In this document: piece by piece, positions 13,001 through 25,780 of the stretch | Position numbering within the stretch: the stretch's first letter is position 1 | How the letters are laid out: every line of letters begins with the position of its first letter | Assembly: GCA_021442155.1 (NCBI GenBank) | Contig: CM038222.1 | Location: forward strand, 21,028,923 to 21,092,922 | Origin: Cymbidium sinense | Taxonomy: Eukaryota > Streptophyta > Magnoliopsida > Asparagales > Orchidaceae | Direction: 5' to 3' | DNA: 64,000 nucleotides | Position numbers and translations under genes: made by a program | Notes under the pieces: generated by a model | The model's database searches: none | What the model saw: the letters and a program-made list of their open reading frames with translations, nothing else | Told to the model about the DNA's origin: nothing

Positions 13001-14404
13001 AAAAATAAAACTAAAACCAAAAAAATAAAATAAATATAAAACTAAAATAAAAAATAACCTTAAACCTATACTTAAACAAAAAAAAAAAAACTAAAATAAA
13101 AAACCTAAACTAAAATAAATAAAACAAAAATAAGTAAATTAAACTAAATAAAAATAAAGATTATACCTAAATAAAAATAAAAAATAAAATAAAAATAAAA
13201 ATAACCCTAACACTAAACCCTAAACCTTAAAACTAACCCTAAACCCTAAACTCTAAACCCTAAGCCCTAAACCATAAACCCTAAAACCCTAAACCCTAAA
13301 CGCTAAACCCTAAACCCTAAACCCTAAACCCTAAAACATACAACACTAAACCCTAAACCCTGAACCCCAAATCCTAAACCCTAAACCCTATAACCCTAAA
13401 AACCTAAACTTAAACTAAATAAAACCTAAAAATAAAATAAATAAAAAAACCTAAACCAAAATCAAATAAAAAATAAAATAAAAACATAAACTAAAAACTA
13501 AACCTAAACCAAAACCTAAAAAGGAAATAAAAAAAAAGAAAACTAAGCTAGAAAATAAAAAATTAAAATAAAATAAAAATTAAACCTAAAATAAAAATAA
13601 AATTAGCCTAAAATAAAATAAAATTAAAACTAAATAAAAACCTAAACCTAAATAATAAACCTATAAATAAAACCTAAAAATAAATAAAAAAATAAAACCT
13701 AAACCTAAACCTAACCCAAAAAAAACTAAAATATTAAACCTAAACTAAAATTAATAAACCTAAAATAAATAAACTAAACTAAATAAAAATAAAAATAAAA
13801 ATAAAGCTAAATCAAAATAAAATTAAAATAAACTAAAATACATAAACAATAAATTAAATAAACATAAACCTACTAGTTTAATTAATTTAAAAAAAGTAAA
13901 AAAATAATAAAAATAATAAAAAAAACCTAACCTTAAACCCTAAAGCTTAATTCTAACCCTAAACCCTAAACTCTAAACCCTAACCCTACAACCCTAAAAC
14001 TTAAACCCTAAACCCTAAACCCTAAACCTTAAGCCCTAAAACCCTAAACACTAAACCCTAAACCCTAAACCTAAACATAAAATAAAAAAAAAATAATCCT
14101 AAAATAAAAACCTAAACATAAAATAAAACCTAAAGTAAAAACCTAAAACCTAAACTTAAAAAAATAAAATAAAAACCTAAACCTAAACCTAAAAATTAAA
14201 AATAAAACATAAACCTAAAAGATAAAATAAAAATAAAACTAAACTAAAAATTAACCTAAACCCAAAATATAAAATAAAATAAAAACCTAAACTAAAATAA
14301 ATAAACATAAAATAAATAAAATAAACTAAATAAAAATAAAATAAACCTAAATAAAAGTAAAAAATAAACTAAATAAACATAAACCTATTAGTTTACTTAA
14401 TTTT
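10035..14404 (+). repeat. Telomere-derived units with junctions at 10,908, 12,269, 13,875 and 14,390
   Basis: Unit heads near 13,200-13,410 and 13,930-14,070 carry the cleanest CCCTAAA runs of this stretch. The unit ending at 12,269 has almost no canonical head and a long A-rich body. A short C-rich variant patch at 10,986-11,070 contains a CTTTTGCTCTC interruption not seen elsewhere. Confidence 0.82.
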
Positions 14405-17400
14405 AAAAAATTAAAAAAATTTTAAAAAAATTAATAAAATAAAAAAACCCAAACCATAAACCCTAAACCCTAAACCCTAAACCTTAACATGGAACCTTAA
14501 AACCCTAAACCCTAAACCCTAAACCCTAAAACCCTAATACCTACAACCTAAAACCCTAAACCCTAAATCCCAAAATTTAAACCCTAAACCCTAAACCCTA
14601 AACCCTAAAAACCTAAAAACCTAAACCTAAACTAAATAAAACCTAAAAATAAAATAAAGAAATATAACTAACACTAAATATAATAAAAAATAAAATAAAA
14701 TAAAACCTAAACTAAAACTTAAACCTAAACGTAAAAATATAATAAAATAAAAAATAAAATTAAATAAAAAATAAATAAATAAAAACCTAAAATAAACTAA
14801 AAAATAAAATAAACATAAAAATACAAAACCTAACTAAAGTAAAAAGTAAATGTGAAATAAAAATAAAAAAAAATAAAAACTAAAGAAATATTTAAACCTA
14901 AGAAATAAACATAAAAATAGAACCTAAAAATAAATAAAAAATAAAACCTAAACCCTAAGCTAAAAAAAAACCTAAAACTAATATAAACAAAATAAAATAA
15001 ACCTAAATCTAAACTAAAAAAAACCATACTAAAATAAATAAGACCTAAAACTAAACTTAAAATAAACTAAATCTAAACCTTAAACTAAATAAAATAAATT
15101 AAACTAAAAATAAACCTAAACCTAAACTAAAGTACAAAACTTAAAAATAAACCTAAAATAAAAACTTAAAACCTAAACCTAAAAAATAAAAGAAGAACCT
15201 AAACCTAAACCTAAAAATAAAAAAATAAAACCTAAACCTAAAAAATAAAATAAAAATAAAACTAAACTAAAACATAAGCATAAACGTATACCTAAACATA
15301 AAAAATAAACTAAATAAAAATAAACTAAATTAAATAATCTAAACTAAATAAAAATAAAAAATAAAATAAACTAAAATAAATAAAAAATAAACTAAATAAA
15401 CTTAAACCTACTTTAATCTAAAAAAACCCTAAACCCTATACTCAAAATCCTAAACACTAAACCCTAAAATTAACCCTAAACCCTAAACCCTAAACTAACC
15501 TTAAACTCTAAACTATAAATCCTAAACCCTAAACCCTAATCCCTAACATTAATTCTAAAAATAAATCTCTAAACCCTAATGCTAACCCTACAACCCAAAA
15601 TCCCTAAATTCTAAACCCTAAACCATAAACTAACCCAAAACCCTAAACCGTAAACCTTAAAAACCATATGGCAAAAACCATAAACTAACCCTAAATCCTA
15701 AGCTAGCCCTAAACCCTAAACCTTAAACCCTAAAAACCCTAAAGCTTAAAGCCTAAACACTAAACCCTAAACACCAAACCCTAAACCCTAAACCCTAAAC
15801 CATGACCCTAAACCCTAAACCCTAAAACCCTAAACCCAAAAACCTTAAACCCTAAACCCTAAACCCTAAACCCTAAACCCCAAACCCTAAACCGTAAACC
15901 CTGAAAACCTATAAACATAAAAACCTAAACCCAAATTAAATAAAATATAATAATAAAATAAATAAATAAATCTAAACCTAAATAAAAAAACCTAAACTAA
16001 AACCTAAACCTAAACCTAAAAAAAAACTAGAAAATAAAAAAGCTAAAATAAAAAAACCATAAACTAAACTAAAAAATAAAATAAACCAAAGAATAAAAAA
16101 CCTAAATAAAATGAAAACTAAATGTAAAGTAAAAATAAAACAACCCCAAAAGAAAATAAAATAAAAAATTAAATAAAACCCTAAACCTAAAAATAAAACA
16201 TAAAATAAAGAAGAAATAAATCCTAAACCCTAAACTAAAAAAAAATCCTAAACCTAAAATAAAAATAAAATAAACAAAATAAAATAGACTTAAACCTAAA
16301 CTAAAATAAACTAAAATAAAATAAATAAAACATAAACCTAAATATAAAATAAATTAAACCTAAACCTAAACATAAAGTAAATAAAATAAAAAAACTAAAA
16401 AAAAACTTAAACCTAAACTAAAAAATAAACATAAAAATAAACCTAAAACAAAAACCTAAAACCTAAACCTAAAAATAATAAAATTAAAACTTAAACCTAA
16501 ACCTAAAAATAAATAATAAAACATACAACTAAAAATAATATAAAAATAAAACTAAACTAGAGAATAAACCTAAACTTAAAAAACCAACTAAAATGAAAAA
16601 CCTAAAATAAATAAACTAAACTAAATAAAAATAAAAAGAAATCAAATAAAAAATATATAATTAAAATAAATAAATAAATAAATAATAAACTAAATAAACC
16701 TAAACATACGAGTTTACATAATTTAAAAAAAATTAAAAATTTAAAAAATAAAAAAATAAAAAAAACCCTAGCCCTAAACCGTAAACCCTAAAACTAACCC
16801 TAATCCCTATACCTTGAACCATAAACCCTAAATACAAAACCTTAAAACCCTAAACCCAAAATCCTAAACCCTAAACCCTAAACCCTAAACTGTAAAATCC
16901 TAAACCCTAACCACTAAATGCTAAAGCCCTAAACCCTAAACTCTAAACCTTAAACCCAAAAACCTACAACTCTAAACCCTAAATCCTAAACCCTAAACCC
17001 TAAACCTTAAACCCTAAACCCTAAAAATCTAAACACCTAAACCTAGACTACATAAAACCTAAAAATAAAATAAATAAATAAAACTAAACCGAAATAAAAT
17101 AAAAAAATAAAATAAAATAAAAACCTAAACAAAAACCTAAACTTAAACCTAAACCTAAATGTAAAAATAAAATAAAATAAAAACTAAAAACTAAACTAAA
17201 CTAAAAAAATAAAATGAACCTACGAATGAAAAACCTTAATAAAATAAACACTAAATGTAAAATAAAAATAAAATAATCCTAAAATAAAATAAAATAAAAA
17301 CCAAAGAAAAACCTAAACCTAAGAAATAAACCTAAAAATAAAACCTAAAAATAAATAATAAATAAACCTAAACCCTAAACTAAAAAAACCTAAACTTAAA

Positions 17401-18190
17401 ATAAAAATAAAATAAAAAAAAAAAATAAACCTAAACCTAAACTAAAATAAATAAAACCTAAACCTAAACCTAAAATAAACAAAACTTAAACCTAAAAAAA
17501 CTAAAATAAAAACCTAAACCTAAAAATAAAAAATAAAACCTAAACCTAAAAAATAAAATAAAAATAAAACTAAACTAAAAATAAGCATAAACCTAAACCT
17601 AAACCTAAAAAATAAACTAAAATAAAAAACCTAAACTAAAATAAATAAATTAAATTAAATAAAAATGAAAAATAAACCTAAATAAAAATAAAAACTAAAA
17701 TAAACTAAGATAAATAAATAAATAAACTAAATAAACCTAAACCTACCAGTTCACTTAATCTAAAAAAAATGCTAAGACCTATACCATAAATCCTAAACCT
17801 TAAACCCTAAACCATAAACCCACAACCCACAACCCTAAACCCTAAACCCTAAACCCTAAAAATCCCTAAACCCTAAACCCTAAACACTAAACTAACCCTA
17901 AACCCTAAACCATATACCCTAAACCCTAACCCCTAAACCTAAAACCCTATTGCTAACCCTAAACCATAAACCCTAAACACTAATGCTAACCCTAAACACT
18001 AAACACTAAGCCCTAAAACCCTAAACCCTAAACCATAAACTAACAATAATAAACACTACAACCCCTAAACCCTAAAGCATAAACTCGAAAATAGCCCTAA
18101 ACCCTAAACTAACCCTAAACCCTAAACTTTAAACCCTCAAAACCCTAAACCCTAAACCCTCCTAAAACCCTAAACCCTAAACCTTAATCC
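14405..18190 (+). repeat. Telomere-derived units with junctions at 15,409, 16,711 and 17,748
   Basis: The 15,420-15,910 and 17,770-18,190 heads are unusually long canonical-rich tracts for this array, each more than 400 bp with scattered single-base variants. The 16,740 head shares a CCCTAGCCCTAAACC start with the duplicated pair at 19.1-20.1 kb, so these units are closer relatives. Confidence 0.82.
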
Positions 18191-19180
18191 CTAAACCAAC
18201 AACCCTAAACCCTAAAACTACAATACTAAACCCTAAACACAAACTTTAAAACCATAAACTCTAAACCCTAAAAACCTAAAAAACCCTAAAAAACCCTAAA
18301 CCCTAAACCCTATACCCTAAAAACCTAAATAAAATAAAACCTAATAATAAAATAAATAAAAAAACCTAAACCTAAATAAAATAAAATAAAATAAAATAAA
18401 AACCTAAAGTAAAACCTAAAAGTAAAAAAATAAACTAAAATAAAATAAACCAAAACCAAAACTGAACTAAAAAATAAAACAAACCTAGGAATAAAAAAAC
18501 TAAATAAAATAAAAACTAAATGCAAAATAAAAATGAAACAAACTTAAAAGAAAATAAAATTAAAAAAATAAAAACCTAAACCTAAACCTAAAAATAAAAC
18601 CTAAAATTAAATAAAAAATAAAACATAGTCCCTAAACTAAAAAAAATCCTAAACTTAAAATAAAAATAAAATAAACAAAATAAAATAAACCTAAACCTAA
18701 AGTAAAATAAAATAAATAAAACATGAACCTAAATACAAAATAAAATAAACCTAAGCCTAAATTAACTAAAATAAAATAAACTAAAAATAAACCTAAACCT
18801 AAACTAAAAAATAAAACAAAAAAATAAACTTAAAATTAAAACCTAAAACCTAAACCAAAAAAAAAATTAAAACTTAAACATTAACCTAAAAATAAAAAAA
18901 TAATACATAAACCTAAAAATAAAATAAAAATAAAACTAAACTAGAAAATAAACCTAAACTTAAAGAACCAACTAAAATAAAAACTGAAACTAAACTAAAT
19001 AAACCTAAAATATATAAACTAAACTAAATAAAAATAGAAATAAACCTCATAAAAAATAAAATTAAATAAATAAATTTAAAATAAACTAAATACACATAAA
19101 CATATGAGTTTAGTTAATTTAAAAAAAATTAAAAATTAACAAAATAAAAAAATAAAAAACCCTAGCCCTAAACCCTAAAC
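18191..19180 (+). repeat. Recent tandem duplicate of a telomere-derived unit, copy 1
   Basis: It shares rare marker strings, in the same order, with the next unit: CTACAATACTAAACC, AACTTTAAAACC, CCAAAACCAAAACTGAAC, TGCAAAATAAAAATGAAA and ATATGAGTTTAGTTAATTTA. Such markers are absent or altered in other units, so the pair arose more recently than the rest of the array. Its canonical head is longer than that of copy 2. Confidence 0.88.
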
Positions 19181-20120
19181 CAATAACCCTAAACCCTAAA
19201 CCTACAATACTAAACCATAAACGTGAAACTTTAAAACCCTAAACACTAAACCCTAAACCCTAAAAACCTAAAAAACCTAAACCTAAATAAAATAAAACCT
19301 AATAATAAAATAAATAAAAAAACCTAAACCTAAATAAAATAAAAATAAATAAATTAAAAACCTAAAGTAAAACCTAAACCTAAACCTAAAAGTAAAAAAA
19401 TAAACTAAAATAAAATAAACCAAAACCAAAACTGAACTAAAAAATAAAATAAACCTAAGAATAAAAAAAACTAAATAAAATAAAAACTAAGTGCAAAATA
19501 AAAATGAAATAAACTTAAAAGAAAATAAAATAAAAAAGAAATAAAAACCTAAACCTAAAAATAAAACCTAAAATTAAATAAAAAATAAAACCTAGTACCT
19601 AAACTAAAAAAATCCTAAACGTAAAATAAAAATAAAATAAATAAAACATGAACCTAAATATAAAATAAAATAAACCTAAGCCTAAATTAAATTAAATAAA
19701 ATAAACTAAAAATAAACCTAAACCTAAACTAAAAAATAAAACAAAAAAATAAACTTAAAATTAAAACCTAAAACCTAAACTTAAAAAAAAAATTAAAACT
19801 TAAACATAAACCTAAAAATAAAAAATAATACATAAACCTAAAAATAAAATAAAAATAAAATTAAACTAGAAAATAAACCTAAACTTAAATAACCAACTAA
19901 AATAAAAAATTGAAACTAAACTAAATAAACCTAAAATATATAAACTAAACTAAATAAAAATAATAAACCTAATAAAAAATAAAATTAAATAAATAAATTT
20001 AAAATAAACTAAATACACATAAACATATGAGTTTAGTTAAATTAAAAAAAATTAAAAATTAACAAAATAAAAAAATAAAAAACCCTAGCCCTAAACCCTA
20101 AACCCTAAACCCTAAACAAA
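19181..20120 (+). repeat. Recent tandem duplicate of a telomere-derived unit, copy 2
   Basis: It is nearly the same as 18,191-19,180 by eye, with the same marker order and ending at the 20,030 junction. The head of a third related copy (CTACAATACTAAACC, AAAACTTTAAAACCC) follows at 20,120-20,190 and then diverges. Confidence 0.88.
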
Positions 20121-23100
20121 CAACCCTAAACCCTAAACCTACAATACTAAACCCTAAACGCAAAACTTTAAAACCCTAAACCATAAACCCTAAACCCTAA
20201 AATCAAAAACTCTAAAATCTAACCACTAAATCTTATAACCCTAAACCCTAAACCCTAAAAAAACCTACAACCCTAAACCCTAAACCCTAAACCCCAAACC
20301 CCAAACCCTAAACCTTAAACTCTAAACCCTAAAAACCTAAACCTAAACTAAATAAAACCTAAAAATAAAATAAATAAATAAAACTAAACCTAAATAAAAT
20401 AAAATAAAAACCTAAACTAAAACCTAAACCTAAACCTAAATGTGAAAATAAAAACTAAACTAAAATTAAATAAATGAAAACCTAAACTAAACTAAAAATA
20501 AAATAAACCTAAAAATGAAAAACCTAAATAAAATAAAAACTACACATAAAAAATAATCCTAAAAAAATAAAATATAAATAAAAGAAAATTCTAAACCTAA
20601 GAAATAAACAAAAAAAAAACTAAAAATAAGAAAAAATAAAACCTTAACCCTAAACTAAAAAAATACCTAAACCTAAAATTAACTAAACCTAAACCCTAAA
20701 CTAAATAAATTAAAATAAACTAAAAATATACCTAAACCAAAACTAAAATATAAAACCTAAAAATAAACCTAAAATAAAAACCTAAACCTAAAAAAATAAA
20801 ATAAAAACCTAAAACTAAACATAAAAACAAAAAATAAAAACTAAAAATATAAAATAAAATGTAAACCAAAAAAATAAAATAAAAATAAAACTAAACTAAA
20901 AAATGACATAAACCTAATGCTAAACCTTAAAAAAACTAAAAAAACCAAACTAAAGCAAAGAAATTGAACTAAATAAAAATAAAAAATTAAACTAAAAAAA
21001 AATAAAAAAAATAAAATAATCTAAAATAAATAAAAAATAATCTAAATAAACCTAAACCTACCATTTTAATTAATCTAAAAAAAACCTCAAAACCCTATAC
21101 CCTAAATCAAAAACCTTAAACCCACAACCCTAAACCCTAAACCCACAACCCTTAACCCTAAACCATAAACCCTAAAAAGCCCTAAACCCTAAACCCTAAA
21201 CACCTAAACCTAATCTAAATAAAACCTAAAATAAAATAAATATATAAAACTAAACCTAAATAAAATAAAATAAAAACTTAAACTAAAACCTAAACCTAAA
21301 CCTAAACCTAAATGTAAAAAAATAAATAAATGCTAAACTAAAATTAAATAAATAAAAACCTAAACTAAATAAAAAATAAAATAAACCTATTGATGAAAAA
21401 CCTAAATAAAATAAAAACTAAACATAAATAAATAATCCTAAAATAAAATAAAATATAAACTAAAGAAAAACTTAAACCTAAGAAATAAACCTAATGATAA
21501 AAAAAATAAAACCTAAACCCTAAACTAAAAAAAACCTAAACCTAAAATAAAAATAAAATAAACAAAATAAAATAATTCTAAACTTAAACTAAAATAAATA
21601 AAACCTAAACCTAAACCTAAAATAAACTAAACCTATACCCTAAACTAAATAAAACAAAATAAACTAAAAATAAACCTAAACCAAAACTAAAATAAAAAAC
21701 CTAAAAATAAACCTAAAATAAAAACTAAAAACCTAAACTAAAAAAAATAAAACAAAAACCTAAACTTAAACTCAGAAATAAAAAATAAAACCTAAAAATA
21801 AAAAATAAAACCTAAACCTAAACCTAAAAAATAAAATAAAAAAAACTAAAATAAAACATAAGCATAAACCTAAACCAAAACCTAAAAAATAAAAAAAAAA
21901 AAAAAACCTAAACTAAAATAAACTAAACCAAACAAAATAAAAAATAAATAAATAAATATAAATAAAAAATAAAAAAACTAAAATAAATAAATAAATAAAT
22001 TAAATAAATCTAAACTTATGAGTTTACTTAATCTAAAAAAAACCCTAAATTGTATACCCTAAATCAAAAAGCTTAAACCCTAAACCCTAAACTCTAAACC
22101 CTAAACTCTAAACCATAAACCCTTAAAAGCCCTAAACCCTAAACCCTAACACTAAACTAACCCTAAACCATAAACCATAGACCTTAAATCCTAAACCCTA
22201 AACCCAAAACCCTAACGCCAATCCTAAATCGTCAACCCTAAACACTAATGCTAACCCTAAACCTAAACTTAAACCTAAAACTAAACCCTAAACCTAAACT
22301 AACTAAAGTTTAAACCTAAACCCTAAAACACTAAACCCTAAAGTAAAACCCTAAACTAACCTTAAACCTAACCTAACCCTAATCAACTTAAACCTCAAAA
22401 CCCTAAACCTTAAAGCCTAAACACTAAACCCTAAACCCTAAACCCTGACCCTAAACCCTAAACCCTAAAATGCTAAACCCTAAACCCTAAACCCCAAACC
22501 CCAAACCCTAAACCCTAAAAACCTTAAAACCTAAACCCAAACTAAATAAAACCTAATAATATAAGTAAATAAAAAAACCTAAACCAAAATAACATAAAAT
22601 AAAATAAAATCAAATATAATAAAAACCTAAAGTATAACCTAAACCTAAACCTAAAAATAAAAAAAACTAAAAAAATAAACTAAAATTAAATAAATAAAAA
22701 CCTAAACTAAACTAAAAAATTAAAACACACGTAAGAATAAAAAACCTAAAAAAAATATAAATGAAATGTAAAATAAAAATAAAAAAACTTAAAAGAAAAT
22801 AAAGTAAAAAGTAAATAAAAACCTAAACCTAAAAGTAAAACCTAAAAATAAATAAAAAATAAAACCTAAACTCTAAACTAAAAAAAACTTAACCTAAAAT
22901 AAAAATAAAATAAACAAAATTAAATAAACTTAAACCTAAACAAAAATAATCTAAACTAAAATAAATAAAATATAAACCTAAATCTAAAATAAACAACACC
23001 TAAACTAAATAAAATAAAAGAAACTAAAAATAAACCTAAACCTAAACTAAATAATAAAACATAAAAATAAAACTAAAATAAAAACCTAAAACCTAAACCT

Positions 23101-23373
23101 AAACATAAAAATAAACAATAATAAAAGCTAAACGTAAAAAAATAAAATAAAAATAAAACTCAAGTAAAAAATAAACCTAAACCTAAAAATAAACTAAAAT
23201 AAAAAACCTAAAATAAATAAACAAAACTAAATAAAAATAAAAAATAAACCTAAATAAAAATAAATAGATAAAATAAACTCAAATAAATAAAAATAAACTA
23301 AATAAACCTACAACCCTAAACCCTAAACCCTAAACCCTAAACCATAAACTAACCATAAACCCTAAATCCTAAG
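20121..23373 (+). repeat. Telomere-derived units with junctions at 21,061 and 22,021
   Basis: Units of about 950-1,030 bp. The last unit lacks the terminal GTTTACTTAATTT element: at about 23,300 it passes from A-rich sequence into canonical CCCTAAA and then directly into GR-RBP copy 4. Confidence 0.82.
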
Positions 23374-23860
23374 AATGGGCTAAACCTTGATGGCAGGAAC
23401 ATCACCATCAACTAGGCTTAGTGAAGATCTGGCGGTTGAGGCGAAGGCAGAGGTGGTGGTTATCATAGTGGTGGTGGGGGATTTGGAGGTGCAAGTGGTA
23501 TGGAGGTGGTGGTCAGAGCAGTGGTGGATATGAAGGTGAGAGGAGCAATGAAGGTTACAATTGCGGTGGTGGCAGAAGAAGAGATTGAGGGTCTGATGGA
23601 CGATCCTGCTACTCGAGAGGTGAGCGTGGTTCTAATGGGAACTGGAGAAATTGAAGAGCAGCCAATCTGATCTGCTACTTATGGAAAATTATCTTTACAG
23701 TAGAAATGGTTTTACTTATCTAGGGTTTTGATTTGTTCTGTGGGTGCTCATTTTTTATCTATGTCATCACTTGTGTCTTAGAAAACTTGGGGTGCTACTT
23801 GGTTGATGAAATCAAATTGAAGAAATGTTGAATCTGAATTTGTTCTCTCATAAAAAAAAA
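23374..23860 (+). pseudogene. GR-RBP 3' fragment, copy 4 (longest, reaches the RRM end)
   Basis: This copy starts inside the RRM. From 23,374 the frame reads NGLNLDGRNITIN, matching the last beta strand of plant GR-RBPs (NGxxLDGRxITVNEAQSR). The next codons carry stops where E, Q and S would stand, then RSGG. The glycine-rich domain follows with at least one frameshift between 23,420 and 23,510, and the tail reads YSRGERGSNGNWRN with a stop at 23,652-23,654. The 3' UTR runs to an A-run at 23,852-23,860. It identifies the source of all six fragments as a GR-RBP mRNA. It cannot encode a working protein. Confidence 0.88.
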
Positions 23861-24127
23861 TCTCAAACCCTAAACTAAAACTTAAACCCTAAACCTAAAA
23901 CCTAAACCCTATACCTAAACTCTAAACCCTAAACCCTAAACCCTAAACCCTAAATCTTAAACCATAAACCCTAAACCCTAAACCCTAAAACCCTAAACCC
24001 TAAACCCTAAACCTTAAACCCTAAAACCATATACCATTAACCCTAAACCCAAAATCCTAAACTAACCCTAAACTATCCCCCTAAACTCTAAACTAAGCCT
24101 AAACTCTAACCCTAAACCCTAAACTTT
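23861..24127 (+). repeat. Telomeric tract downstream of copy 4
   Basis: Same start as the tract after copy 1, then CCCTAAA repeats and the shared non-telomeric block. From A-run to block it is about 110 bp shorter than in copy 1, close to a whole number of heptamers, as expected for gain or loss of telomere repeats inside a duplicated segment. Confidence 0.85.
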
Positions 24128-24279
24128 GAATAAAGATGTCATTAGGAGTAGATCTAAAGAATGACCTAATCCTAACATAGTTATGATAGCTAAAAAAATG
24201 CCTTCAAGAGACTTTCCCTTCACTATTAGAGATTTGAATACCCTAAATTGTACACCTATATCATATTATAATACCATAT
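24128..24279. other. Edge of the central island; block shared with 436-482
   Basis: 24,128-24,174 matches 436-482 almost base for base (ATAAAGATGTCATTAGGAG and AAAGAATGACCTAATCC). Beyond that the two loci differ. Here ordinary AT-rich sequence begins, with a minus-strand open stretch that I do not recognise with confidence. It may continue the gypsy scrap seen at 436-553. Confidence 0.6.
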
Positions 24280-25780
24280 ATTATAGTATAATGTAGCATC
24301 ATATATTTGAGCATGTAGTGATGTGTTTTTGGATGTTATAGAAAGTTTTGAAATATTTTAGTATATTATGGTATTGTTCCCTATAGTCTATATTAATCTA
24401 AATCATAAAAATATTGACTTAATAAATCAGATGATGAAGTTTGTAAAATTTGAAGTGGGAATTAGGTTATAGTATCAATGGTGTGCTATGCCACTTGTAG
24501 TCTAAAAAGTAAGATTTTATGTTCAAAATAAATATTATATGTTGTAGCATAGTATAGCATCATATATCATAACATATTGTTCTACACAATTTAAATTCTT
24601 TTAGTATTCTACAATCATGCAGTCGAGCCTACACTAGCATTATTTATAAAAATGTTGATTTAGACTTTAAAATGGTGGAATTTGGCCAAATTCATAATAG
24701 GTAGAGCATGGCATCATAATATATTGTTTCAATTTAAAATATGTAAGTGATATGACTAAAGTATATAATCTTTTATTATTTAGACTAATTTTATGATTTT
24801 TTATCTTAAGCAAACCCTTGTTATGTGATATGCAATATAATATAATATGTTATGTTATAGTGTATTATAATATAGGATGCCATAACATAGTGTAGCATCA
24901 TGCATTATAACATATTGTTGTGTATTACTACGTGTTGTTTAGCATATTTTAGTTTATTATAGTTTGATGTAGTAGAGTTTGTAGTAGTATAATTCATAAA
25001 ATTCTTGATTTATAGGCTGAGGTGATGGGATTTGGCAAAATTTAAGGTAAGCTTTAAGGAACATCATTGGGGGTGTGTGATGGTGTGTCATTTAATCAAA
25101 AGAATGGAATTTTGCATCCAAAATAAATGTTCATTTTTCAACCAATTTTATAAATTTTTTACTTAAAAGTGATTCATTTTAAGGTGTAATGTAAGATAAT
25201 ATATTATATGAAAGCATTTAAAAATATAATGTACATAACAATATAACTTCACATATATATGAATGTGGTGGTGTGTTACTAAATGTTATTGTACATTTTA
25301 GTATGTTTTACTTTTGTTATAATACATTGGGTCAAAACTCACAAAAATATTAATTTGAAGGTTGAGATGGAAGAATTTGGCCAAATTCATGGCACACACC
25401 AAGAAGCAACCCCAAATTTATGCTGTTTTGTACCATTTATAATAGAGAAATAATAATTTTACATCCAAAATGAAAATTATTCATATTTTGAAAAATTTTT
25501 GTTATATGTTCCTTTTAAGTGATTCTAATGAGGTGTAGTGTTAGATAATATATTACATTATAGCAAATTATAATATAACATCATATATTATAATATATTG
25601 CAGTGTTTTAATTTACACTATAATACGGTTAGCATGATATTGTAAAGTTAGTTTGAGCTTGCACCATAACAAATCATTAAATGTTGATTACAATGTTAAG
25701 ATGATGTAATTTGAATGAATACATTGTTAGGCTTTTAGTTAAATTACTAAAGGTGTGCATAAGAGAAGAAATAATATTTG
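24280..25780 (+). repeat. Approximately 345-bp tandem satellite, about five diverged units
   Basis: Two anchors recur in register. AGCATCATATAT-like sequence occurs near 24,295, 24,553, 24,893, 25,247 and 25,588. AAAATRTTGATTT...GATGG...AATTTGGCCAAATT-like sequence occurs near 24,408, 24,650, 24,998, 25,343 and 25,678. Spacing is about 340-354 bp apart from one short interval of about 250 bp. Units are strongly diverged. A length near 340-350 bp is common for plant satellites of the two-nucleosome size class. No coding potential is seen. Confidence 0.75.

Larger units (their letters stand above)
1..24127 (+). repeat. Degenerate telomere-derived array, left block
   Basis: CCCTAAA heptamers and decayed derivatives (CCTAAA, ACTAAA, AAATAAA, AAAATAAA) fill this block, always C-rich on the plus strand. 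Outside the inserted gene fragments the plus strand has very little G. The order is not random. Near-canonical tracts (for example around 138-170, 1,255-1,320, 13,290-13,345, 15,780-15,900 and 23,310-23,350) are followed by long A-rich derivative sequence, and most units end at a GTTTACTTAATTTAAAA-like junction. Junctions lie near 1,018, 2,127, 4,064, 4,955, 5,879, 7,523, 8,915, 9,603, 10,021, 10,908, 12,269, 13,875, 14,390, 15,409, 16,711, 17,748, 19,106, 20,030, 21,061 and 22,021. Subtelomeric or interstitial location is inferred from composition. Confidence 0.93.
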
